The notes beneath the pieces are model-generated. The model did no database searches. It saw only the letters and a list, made by a program, of their open reading frames with translations, and was not told where the DNA came from. A program made the position numbers and the translations under genes. Below, piece by piece: positions 7,264-14,020 of a stretch of DNA of 19,048 bases (its first letter is position 1; every line of letters starts with the position of its first letter). The stretch covers positions 1 to 19,048 of the forward strand of contig JBMTBW010000014.1 of NCBI GenBank assembly GCA_049430265.1, in the 5' to 3' direction. Source of the DNA: MAG-120802 sp049430265. Its GTDB lineage: Bacteria > Actinomycetota > Actinomycetes > Nanopelagicales > Nanopelagicaceae.

Positions 7264-7625
7264 TACTGAGCTATATCTTTGCGAAGAGTGACCGCGCCGC
7301 GAAGGTAAATATGTGAAATTTGATCCTGGTTCAGCTCTGTGTGGCAGTGGAGCATCAAACGAATCGTTCTTGGAAGGCTTGTTGGCACAGCCATTTCAAC
7401 CGCGCAGATTAAAGGAACTTTCTCAAGGCCCATGGCTCTGGCTGAAGCAGCCGGAAAGTCGCTAACCAGATCTGGGGTGCAGGTAAAAAGCAGAGAGATC
7501 AGATCGGCACTAGTGAGTCGATTAGCCTCAAGAACTTTTGAAACTAGTTCGACGACAGCCTCTTGCATCAAGACCGGATCATCACGGTCTATCTGAATAG
7601 CTCCTCGTATTGCTCGCACGAACAC
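7263..7625 (-). CDS. aroH: Chorismate mutase, monofunctional AroH class
   Basis: It converts chorismate to prephenate. The 120-aa protein is of the Bacillus AroH (pseudo-alpha/beta barrel) type, not the all-helical AroQ type. Active-site residues line up with the B. subtilis enzyme: Arg7 in RAIRGA, Glu77 in CAVEM, Arg89 in TIRL and Tyr107 in HIYL. The start is GTG 7625; a second GTG lies two codons downstream, but the longer form keeps the Bacillus-like N-terminus. A TAAAAT hexamer ends 8 bases before the GTG, so the transcript may be almost leaderless, although no good -35 is seen. It is first in the aroH-tyrA-cmk/der operon and follows an unusual repeat-bearing non-coding region. Confidence 0.93.
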   Translation of the reverse strand: MFVRAIRGAIQIDRDDPVLMQEAVVELVSKVLEANRLTSADLISLLFTCTPDLVSDFPAASARAMGLEKVPLICAVEMAVPTSLPRTIRLMLHCHTELNQDQISHIYLRGAVTLRKDIAQ

Positions 7626-7908
7626 TTTCAGATTTTACCCGTCTTGCCCTCTCTCTCGTGGGAAGCCGTTATAGTGTTTTATCGACTTATAGCTATCTCT
7701 GTTTCAGCGCTCTTGCTAGAAATTATCGACAATTTTCCGAAGGCAGAGAGTTCAGGGCAAATAACCATATATCGACTTTAGTCACGCAGAATCAGTTCGA
7801 CAATGTCGATATATCCATAATTAATACCTATTCAAAAAAAGGTTATATCGATAAAGCAGTATTTCCTAATGTTAATAAATGGTTAAAACTATTAAACGTT
7901 TAAGCAAC
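7626..7908. promoter_or_regulatory. AT-rich intergenic region with repeated ATCGAC elements
   Basis: This 283-bp stretch between rluB and aroH is the longest space without a convincing gene and is clearly more AT-rich than its surroundings. It carries ATCGAC at 7681, 7725 and 7771, its complement GTCGAT at 7805, and ATCGAT at 7847. Spacing is 44, 46, 34 and 42 bp, close to whole helical turns except for one interval. A 13-bp palindrome (TCGACA-A-TGTCGA) lies at 7797-7809. A 12-bp palindrome TTAAACGTTTAA (7892-7903) sits just after the rluB stop. It must hold the aroH promoter and the rluB transcript end. A plus-strand frame spans 7610-7903 but is not convincing as a gene. Confidence 0.55.
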
Positions 7909-8604
7909 TTATAGATTTGTTATTTCAACTTCATTTAGCGCTCGCCATTTGCCACTAGGTAGCTCCCCCAGCTTTATCGAGCCAAAGGCTGTTCTGATCA
8001 AGCGAGTAACTGGAAATCCAATCTCATCAAAGATTCTTCTAACCACATGATTTCTTCCCTCATGAATGACGATTTCAATAAAGCCACCAAAACGATTGAC
8101 TGCTAAGGGGCGAGCTAAACCATCATCCAATTCAACCCCTCTAGAGAGAAGATCGAATGCTGCCCTTGGCAGAGTTTCCTCTGTGGCAACGAGATAGGTT
8201 TTCTTAACCTCAAAAGATGGATGTGTGGCTTCATGAGCCCATTGGCCGTCATTGGTGACAATGATTAAACCTTCACTCTCTTTATCTAGGCGCCCTACAT
8301 GAAATAGGCGCTCTTGCCAGTCAAGAAAAAAATCACTTAGACAGGGGCGACCTTCTGGGTCTGACATGGTGGACAAAACACCTAAAGGTTTATGAAACGC
8401 GAGATAAGTTTTGGTCTTTACGGCTGTAATCGTTTCATTATCAACCTCAACTTTAGTCTTTATCGGGTCGATTTTGAGTCCTTGAGTGCGAATTACCTTG
8501 CCATCAACCTTAACCCGGCCCTGTTCGATGAGTTCTTCACAGGCTCTGCGGCTAGCTACGCCACAATCGGCCATAAATTTTTGAAGTCTTACTAGTTCGG
8601 CCAT
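7909..8604 (-). CDS. rluB: 23S rRNA pseudouridine synthase, RluB/RsuA family
   Basis: This 231-aa enzyme isomerises a specific uridine in ribosomal RNA to pseudouridine. An S4 RNA-binding domain covers about residues 1-60 (VRLQKFMADCGVASRRACEE). The catalytic domain follows, with HKPLG at 71-75 and the active-site motif GRLDKESEGL around residues 104-113, catalytic Asp at about 107. NHVVRRIF near the C-terminus is also family-typical. It lies 15 bases after scpB and closes the scpA-scpB-rluB operon, a layout widely conserved in Actinobacteria and Firmicutes. Specificity for 23S rather than 16S rRNA is inferred from this neighbourhood. Confidence 0.93.
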   Translation of the reverse strand: MAELVRLQKFMADCGVASRRACEELIEQGRVKVDGKVIRTQGLKIDPIKTKVEVDNETITAVKTKTYLAFHKPLGVLSTMSDPEGRPCLSDFFLDWQERLFHVGRLDKESEGLIIVTNDGQWAHEATHPSFEVKKTYLVATEETLPRAAFDLLSRGVELDDGLARPLAVNRFGGFIEIVIHEGRNHVVRRIFDEIGFPVTRLIRTAFGSIKLGELPSGKWRALNEVEITNL

Positions 8605-8619
8605 AGCGGCCCATCCTAC

Positions 8620-9177
8620 TCACTCAGTAAGAGAAGCAATTACCTCATCTAAGCCATCGATATTAGGCAAGAAGGGCGCTAAAGCCGGAAGATCTTCAAC
8701 GCGATTGAGTCCAATTCTCTCCAGGAAGTAATGGGTAGTTCGATAGAGAATCGCTCCAGTCTCATGCTCAATTCCGCACTCCTCCACTAGCCCTCTAGTC
8801 ACAAGAGTCTTCATAACCGCCTCTACATTAACTCCGCGGATTGCTGAGACTCGAGCCCTTGAAATCGGTTGGCGATATGCAATTACAGCAAGTGTTTCCA
8901 GAGCTGCTTGTGTGAGTTTTGCTTGCTGGCCATCCAAAACGAATTTTTCAACTAATGGCGCCAAGTCAGGATGGCTATAAAAGCGCCAACCACCAGATAT
9001 CTGCTTGAGAGTGAAACCCCGTGCCTGCTCTTCATAGGAGGCTGCAAGAGCATTGAGCGATTCAAGGATCTGCTCTGTTGGGGCTTCGATTATCTGGGCG
9101 AGGACTACTTCTGAGACGGGTTCTTCGACAACCATCAAGATAGCTTCAATTGAACGTTCAAGTTCGCGATTAGACAT
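8620..9177 (-). CDS. scpB: Segregation and condensation protein B
   Basis: ScpB is the winged-helix dimer that, with ScpA, bridges the heads of SMC in the bacterial condensin. This 185-aa protein has the family's two winged-helix domains: ELERSIEAILMVVEEPVS near the start and LTQAALETLAVIAYRQPISR around residues 88-107, followed by IRGVNVEAVMKTL and an acidic C-terminus. Length is normal. The ATG at 9177 overlaps the scpA stop by 8 bases, so the two are coupled in translation. smc is not in this window. Confidence 0.96.
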   Translation of the reverse strand: MSNRELERSIEAILMVVEEPVSEVVLAQIIEAPTEQILESLNALAASYEEQARGFTLKQISGGWRFYSHPDLAPLVEKFVLDGQQAKLTQAALETLAVIAYRQPISRARVSAIRGVNVEAVMKTLVTRGLVEECGIEHETGAILYRTTHYFLERIGLNRVEDLPALAPFLPNIDGLDEVIASLTE

Positions 9178-10078
9178 TTTCGCCCCCTTCTTCTACCCCG
9201 TCTTCGCCTGATTCAATTAAAGCTGGTCGATCAAACTCATCACTAACTCTAATTTCTCCTTCAACGCTTCCAACCCAGGTGATCTGCAGCTCTCCTAGAG
9301 CAACTACCTGCTCGAATCTGACTGAACCCTCTTTGAAGAGTTCAAGGAGAGCTAGAAATCTTGCAACCACAACTAAGGTATTTGCTGCATCGCTTACTAG
9401 GGCCCTAAAACTCATTGTTTTATGCCTTCTTAAAGCCGATACCACCCCAAGGGCCTCGGCAGCGACGCTAACTAGCGGCAGATGGAGATGCTCCACAGAA
9501 AGGGTTGGAGCGGTTTTGGGGGTTAGAACGCGGTTTGCGATAGCTGCAAATCTCTCTGGCGTAACGCCTATTAAAACCTCAGGTAGTAGAGCTGCGAAGA
9601 CTGGATCAAGGGAAACTGCGCGGGCAAAGGTCTTCTCCTGTTCAAGGATGCGCTCCGAAAGGATTGAAGCTATCTCTTTGAAAGCGCGATATTGCAAGAG
9701 GCGAGCAAAGAGCAGATCGCGAGCTTCAAGAAGTGCGAGATCTTCTTCATCATCAATTTGGCCAGATGGCAATAACCGAGCAGCCTTAAGGTCCAATAAA
9801 GTAGCGGCAACAACTACGAATTCGCTGGCATGATCTAATTTCCAGCCCGCTTCAGTTTTCTCAAGTTCGCGGATATAACCAATAAATTCATCAGTTACTG
9901 TGGCGATTGCAACATCGGTGATATCCATTCGATGTCTTGAGATAAGTTGAAGCAATAAATCAAAGGGTCCATCGAAGTTTTCTAAGTGAACCGAGAAACC
10001 CGCAACTCTTCCCTCACTAATACTTTGCGCAGGAGAGGCTAAAGTATTACTTGAGGGTTGCGCAGAAACTTCATTCAT
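9170..10078 (-). CDS. scpA: Segregation and condensation protein A (kleisin)
   Basis: ScpA is the kleisin that closes the SMC ring. The diagnostic N-terminal stretch is FSVHLENFDGPFDLLLQLI at about residues 28-46, followed by MDITDVAIATVTDEF. The middle is charged, and a winged-helix C-terminal region (around 215-275) would contact the SMC head. A 27-residue, low-complexity N-terminal extension precedes the conserved start. It begins the scpA-scpB-rluB operon and diverges from parA across 62 bp. At 302 aa it is somewhat longer than Bacillus ScpA, normal for actinobacterial versions. Confidence 0.95.
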   Translation of the reverse strand: MNEVSAQPSSNTLASPAQSISEGRVAGFSVHLENFDGPFDLLLQLISRHRMDITDVAIATVTDEFIGYIRELEKTEAGWKLDHASEFVVVAATLLDLKAARLLPSGQIDDEEDLALLEARDLLFARLLQYRAFKEIASILSERILEQEKTFARAVSLDPVFAALLPEVLIGVTPERFAAIANRVLTPKTAPTLSVEHLHLPLVSVAAEALGVVSALRRHKTMSFRALVSDAANTLVVVARFLALLELFKEGSVRFEQVVALGELQITWVGSVEGEIRVSDEFDRPALIESGEDGVEEGGENV

Positions 10079-10140
10079 AGTCTGGCAAGTCTATGCGTGT
10101 CGCAGCCAATATCGCGATAAGCGGTGGTTAAAGTCTGGCC
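10079..10140. promoter_or_regulatory. Divergent scpA/parA promoter region
   Basis: The 62-bp gap between the two divergent start codons must hold both promoters. Toward parA, TAAAGT ends 6 bases before the ATG, the spacing expected for a leaderless transcript starting at the A of ATG. Toward scpA, TAGACT ends 9 bases before its ATG. No strong -35 or Shine-Dalgarno is visible for either. The 8-mer AGTCTGGC occurs twice (10079-10086 and 10132-10139), flanking the gap, and could be a shared operator. Confidence 0.4.
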
Positions 10141-11058
10141 ATGGCAAAAAGTGCTTCAGAGATATCTCGCTTGAACGCTAAATCGACATTTTCAAAAGCT
10201 GATTCTGAAATTGTCACATCTTCATCAGTACTGGGAAAGCCTGCTAAGGATTTTCCATATCCAGCGCCATTAGTAGAACATGGCGATGCCAAGATTATTT
10301 CCGTTGTTAATCAAAAAGGTGGCGTTGGTAAAACCACAACTACGATTAATCTCGGCGCAGCTTTTGCAGAACTTGGAAGAAGAGTTCTTCTTATAGATTT
10401 TGATCCACAACACTCACTCTCCATTGGACTTAATGTTTCAACCAGAGATATCGAGGGATCTGTCTATAACCTGCTTATGGATGAATCAACGCAGGTCTCA
10501 GATTTCCTTCTAAAAACCAGTGTTCCTGGCATGGATATGATCCCAGCTCATGAGGATTTATCTGGCGCTGAAGGTGGCTTAGTAAATGTAATTGCTCGCG
10601 AAAAGATTTTAAAGCGAGTTCTCTCTACTGTCACTGACTTCTATGATGTCATCCTGATTGATTGCCAGCCATCACTTGGCCTTCTAACCGTTAATGCCCT
10701 CACCGCATCGCACTGGGTTCTAGTGCCCCTGGAATGTGAGTATTTTGCGCTTAGAGGTGTGGCTCTCCTTGATGACATCATCAAGAAAGTAAAGGCCAAT
10801 ACCAATCCAGATATCGAGCTTCTCGGAATCTTGCCAACAATGTTTGATAGGAAAACTGTTCATAGTCGCGAGGTTTTAGAGCGAATCAGTGAAGCCTTCC
10901 CAACTCAAGTATTTGATACCACAATTGCTAGAACCGTTAGATTCCCAGAGACAACTGTTGCTGGCGAGCCAATCACTTCCTATGCCAGCTCCTCAGTTGG
11001 AGCTGCTTCTTATCGCAGACTTGCCAGAGAAATAATTGCCAATGGAGGAGTTCGATGA
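10141..11058 (+). CDS. ParA-family ATPase (Rv1708-like)
   Basis: This 305-aa ParA/MinD-type ATPase has the deviant Walker A motif KGGVGKTTTTINLG around residues 59-72, Walker A' LLIDFDPQHSL at about 80-90, and Walker B VILIDCQPSLG. The first 50 or so residues form an extension whose end (GKPAKDFPYPAPLVEHG) resembles that of actinobacterial Rv1708-type proteins encoded next to scpAB, so I read it as this second ParA rather than the oriC-linked chromosome partitioning ParA; no parB is seen here. It diverges from scpA and its stop overlaps the next gene as ATGA, suggesting a functional pair. The role is probably nucleoid-associated positioning, by analogy only. Confidence 0.88.
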   Translation: MAKSASEISRLNAKSTFSKADSEIVTSSSVLGKPAKDFPYPAPLVEHGDAKIISVVNQKGGVGKTTTTINLGAAFAELGRRVLLIDFDPQHSLSIGLNVSTRDIEGSVYNLLMDESTQVSDFLLKTSVPGMDMIPAHEDLSGAEGGLVNVIAREKILKRVLSTVTDFYDVILIDCQPSLGLLTVNALTASHWVLVPLECEYFALRGVALLDDIIKKVKANTNPDIELLGILPTMFDRKTVHSREVLERISEAFPTQVFDTTIARTVRFPETTVAGEPITSYASSSVGAASYRRLAREIIANGGVR

Positions 11059-11471
11059 CAAGACGTATTAGTTTGCCAGGAGCAGATGAGTTATTTAGAA
11101 AGACGACTCTTAGCGCTGTTCCAGATCAAAGCGTTGAAGAGGTTGAAGTTGCTCACACCAACCGTCCAACAACTGCCACCGTTGCAAAAGCTGCTCAAAA
11201 ATCCACTGGAGTTAGACAAACCCCAAGACGTCGCGCAACTGGTTTAGATAAAGGACCATCAGGACGAGAGAAACATGATGAGAAAATTACCGTTTATCTA
11301 TCTCCTGAAGAACTCTTTGATTTAGAGCAAGCAAGACTTCACTTAAGAGGAGATCTTGGTCTTGCTGTTGATAGAGGTCGAATCGTTCGTGAATCTCTTG
11401 CAATTGTTATTGCAGATTTAGAGGCAAAGGGCGATCAATCTATTATTGCTAGAAGACTTCGAGGTAGATAG
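11055..11471 (+). CDS. Small basic protein with probable ribbon-helix-helix domain, ParA partner
   Basis: This 138-aa protein has a disordered, Thr/Lys/Arg-rich N-terminal half and a compact conserved-looking C-terminal half from about residue 75. There, KITVYLSPEELFDLEQARL reads as the beta strand and first helix of a ribbon-helix-helix DNA-binding fold, followed by AVDRGRIVRESLAIVIADLE. Similar proteins occur beside ParA near scpAB in other high-GC Gram-positives. Its ATG overlaps the parA stop (11055-11058), so the two are made together; a ParA plus ribbon-helix-helix adaptor is common in plasmid partition systems. It ends 2 bp from the convergent xerD stop. DNA binding is inferred. Confidence 0.75.
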   Translation: MTRRISLPGADELFRKTTLSAVPDQSVEEVEVAHTNRPTTATVAKAAQKSTGVRQTPRRRATGLDKGPSGREKHDEKITVYLSPEELFDLEQARLHLRGDLGLAVDRGRIVRESLAIVIADLEAKGDQSIIARRLRGR

Positions 11472-11473
11472 CT

Positions 11474-12382
11474 CTACTTTGATCTTGGGTGAGCGCTTGC
11501 ATAGCTCTCACGTAATTTATCAATAGTTACCAAGGTATAGATCTGCGTAGTTGTTACCGAGGCATGTCCAAGCAATTCTTGCACCACTCTAATATCTGCT
11601 CCCCCATCAAGAAGATGGGTGGCAAAAGAATGCCTAAATCCATGCGGAGAAATCGCCTCATCTAGCCCCGATCTCTTTGCGGCATCAATAACAATCTGCC
11701 AGGCGCTCTGGCGCGAGAGACGAGTTCCTCTTTTTTCGTTAAGAAAGAGGGCTTCTTCCTTTAGATTTTTGGCAAAGACCGGACGAGATCTCGTTAGATA
11801 CTGATCCAAAGCCAATCTGGCATAACTTCCAACTGGAACTAAACGCTCCTTTCCCCCTTTGCCACGGACTCGAATAGTTATGGCTTCAACGCCCTCTTGG
11901 TTATTTTGGGAAATATCAGATCGATTTAATGCAATTATCTCGCTAACTCTCGCCCCTGTTGCATAGAGCAGCTCCAATATCGCCCTATCTCTAATACCCG
12001 ATAAATCATCGGCGCAGCTATTAATAAGTGTTGCAATCTGATCAATACTTAAAGCTTTGGGCAATCTCTTAGCACTGCGTGGGACAAGAATCTCTTTAGC
12101 AATACTTTCAACGCCGCTTTCTTTGGCCAGAAATTCAAAGAGACTTCTCAAAGCAACAGCATTTCTAGCAATACTTGACTCGTTTAGATTCGCTTCTCTT
12201 AGAGTGTGAAGAAAGGCGGCTACATCACTTGGAGTGATACTCGAAAGTTTCTTCTGATTTTGATTAAGATAACTTAAAAACTTCTCGAGATCTCTTCTAT
12301 AAGAAGAAAGAGTGTTCTTAGCTAGCCCTCGCTCTATTGCGCAGTGATTGAGGAATATTTCAATCGAGGATCTATCATCCAC
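11474..12382 (-). CDS. xerD: Site-specific tyrosine recombinase XerD
   Basis: XerD with XerC resolves chromosome dimers at dif. The 302-aa protein has an N-terminal SAM-like core-binding domain (about 1-90) and a catalytic domain with all active-site residues visible: Arg145 in GARVSE, Lys175/178 in GKGGKER, His247 and Arg250 in HGFRHSFATH, His273 in LGHASV, and the nucleophile Tyr282. Length and lack of accessory domains fit Xer rather than a phage integrase, and position after pyrG matches Rv1701. The start is GTG 12382, overlapping the pyrG stop by 8 bases; no in-frame ATG is close. The gene ends almost stop-to-stop with the plus-strand parA unit. Confidence 0.92.
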   Translation of the reverse strand: MDDRSSIEIFLNHCAIERGLAKNTLSSYRRDLEKFLSYLNQNQKKLSSITPSDVAAFLHTLREANLNESSIARNAVALRSLFEFLAKESGVESIAKEILVPRSAKRLPKALSIDQIATLINSCADDLSGIRDRAILELLYATGARVSEIIALNRSDISQNNQEGVEAITIRVRGKGGKERLVPVGSYARLALDQYLTRSRPVFAKNLKEEALFLNEKRGTRLSRQSAWQIVIDAAKRSGLDEAISPHGFRHSFATHLLDGGADIRVVQELLGHASVTTTQIYTLVTIDKLRESYASAHPRSK

Positions 12383-14006
12383 GTTCTAGCGCGGCCTTAA
12401 TTAGGCCAGCAAAGAGTGGATGGGCTCTAGTAGGCCTTGATCTAAATTCTGGGTGAGCTTGAGTTCCCACATAAAATGGATGAACCTCTCTTGGAAGCTC
12501 AACAAATTCAACTAAATTCTCATCTGGCGATGTGCCGCTAAAGACTAACCCTGCTTCACTTAGCTCTTTGCGATAGGAGTTATTGACTTCATAGCGATGT
12601 CTATGACGCTCTGATATTTCAGGGGCTTGATAACAACTTTCAACAATTGAGCCTTTGGCAAGAATTGCTTTATAAAGACCTAGGCGCATAGTTCCACCCA
12701 TATCGGCCTCGCCATTTACGATTTTTACCTGACTTGCCATAGTTGCAATAACTGGCGCATCAGTATCTGGGTCAAATTCAGCAGAGTTAGCCCGCTTTAA
12801 ACCGAGGATATTTCTAGCTATCTCAATTACCATACATTGCAGACCTAAACAGAGGCCTAGTGAGGGAATCTTATTTTCCCTTGCATACTTAAGAGCTCCT
12901 AGCTTTCCTTCAATCCCTCTTACTCCAAAGCCGCCCGGAACACAGATAGCATCCACCTCACTTAAGTTTGCTTTTGCACCAGCTTCTGTTGCACATTCAT
13001 CACTTGCTACCCACTTAATTTCAACCCTAGCGTTATTAGCAAAGCCGCCAGCTCTTAGAGCTTCTGTGACCGAAAGATAGGCATCTGGAAGATCGACATA
13101 TTTTCCAACTAAAGCAACCTTAACGCTATGGGCGGGGTTATGCACTCGCTCAAGTAGTGAATCCCACTGCCCCCACTTAACTTCATGGGCCTTTAGATCA
13201 AGCCTTCTGACAATATAGGAATCAAGCCCCTCGCTATGGAGTACTTTAGGGATGTCATAAATTGATGGAGCATCAACTGCTGCAACTACCGCTTCTAAAT
13301 CAACATCGCACATAAGTGAAATTTTCTTCTTAACGCCTTGCGGGATTGCTCGATCTGAGCGAAGAACGATGCCATCTGGAGATATTCCAATAGAGCGGAG
13401 AGCTTGGACTGAGTGCTGTGTTGGTTTTGTCTTTAACTCCCCTGATGGGCCGATATATGGAACAAGTGAGACATGAAGATAAAAGACGTTATCTCTACCA
13501 ACTTCTTGCCTAATCTGTCTTGCTGCCTCTAAAAATGGTAGAGATTCAATATCGCCAACAGTTCCACCAACTTCAGTAATAACTAGATCGATATCGGGAG
13601 CTGCCATCGCACGAATGCGCTCTTTAATCTCATTGGTGATATGAGGAATAACTTGCACCGTTTCACCTAGATATTCACCATGGCGCTCTCTTGCAATAAC
13701 TCTTTGATAAATCTGACCAGTTGTGACATTGGCTGAACCATGAAGGTTGGTATCTAAAAATCTCTCATAATGGCCGATATCTAAATCGGTCTCTGCTCCA
13801 TCATCGGTAACAAATACTTCGCCGTGCTGGAAAGGATTCATCGTGCCTGGATCAACGTTGATGTAGGGATCAAGCTTTTGCATTGTGACTCTAAGGCCGC
13901 GGGCGACAAGCAGCCGACCTAAACTAGATGCGGTAAGACCTTTACCAAGACTTGAGGCGACTCCGCCGGTGACAAAGAGATGTTTGGTCACATGAGGGGC
14001 GGTCAT
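12375..14006 (-). CDS. pyrG: CTP synthase
   Basis: It makes CTP from UTP, ATP and glutamine. The 543-aa protein has the N-terminal amidoligase domain (TKHLFVTGGVASSLGKGLTA, then GTMNPFQHGEVFVTDDGAE) and a C-terminal class I glutamine amidotransferase with the nucleophile near residue 386 in SLGLCLGLQ and the HPEF segment near the C-terminus. ATG 14006 is preferred to an in-frame TTG 9 bases upstream because it gives the standard N-terminus; no good ribosome binding site is seen for either. It lies 14 bases after recN and overlaps xerD. CMP kinase, another pyrimidine enzyme, is encoded elsewhere in the window. Confidence 0.97.
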   Translation of the reverse strand: MTAPHVTKHLFVTGGVASSLGKGLTASSLGRLLVARGLRVTMQKLDPYINVDPGTMNPFQHGEVFVTDDGAETDLDIGHYERFLDTNLHGSANVTTGQIYQRVIARERHGEYLGETVQVIPHITNEIKERIRAMAAPDIDLVITEVGGTVGDIESLPFLEAARQIRQEVGRDNVFYLHVSLVPYIGPSGELKTKPTQHSVQALRSIGISPDGIVLRSDRAIPQGVKKKISLMCDVDLEAVVAAVDAPSIYDIPKVLHSEGLDSYIVRRLDLKAHEVKWGQWDSLLERVHNPAHSVKVALVGKYVDLPDAYLSVTEALRAGGFANNARVEIKWVASDECATEAGAKANLSEVDAICVPGGFGVRGIEGKLGALKYARENKIPSLGLCLGLQCMVIEIARNILGLKRANSAEFDPDTDAPVIATMASQVKIVNGEADMGGTMRLGLYKAILAKGSIVESCYQAPEISERHRHRYEVNNSYRKELSEAGLVFSGTSPDENLVEFVELPREVHPFYVGTQAHPEFRSRPTRAHPLFAGLIKAALERG

Positions 14007-14020
14007 GGAAGGCAAACTTA

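Noticed and set aside
7679..7768. Minus-strand 29-codon frame as a possible leader peptide for aroH-tyrA
   Set aside because: It has no ribosome binding site and contains no run of Tyr, Phe or Trp codons, so it does not fit an aromatic attenuator.
9279..9833. 184-codon plus-strand frame inside scpA
   Set aside because: It is antisense to a clear scpA, is Arg/Ser/Ala-rich as typical of shadow frames, and has no recognisable domain.
11474..12382. Tyrosine recombinase as a phage or island integrase
   Set aside because: Length, motifs and position after pyrG match housekeeping XerD; no att repeats or cargo genes are present.
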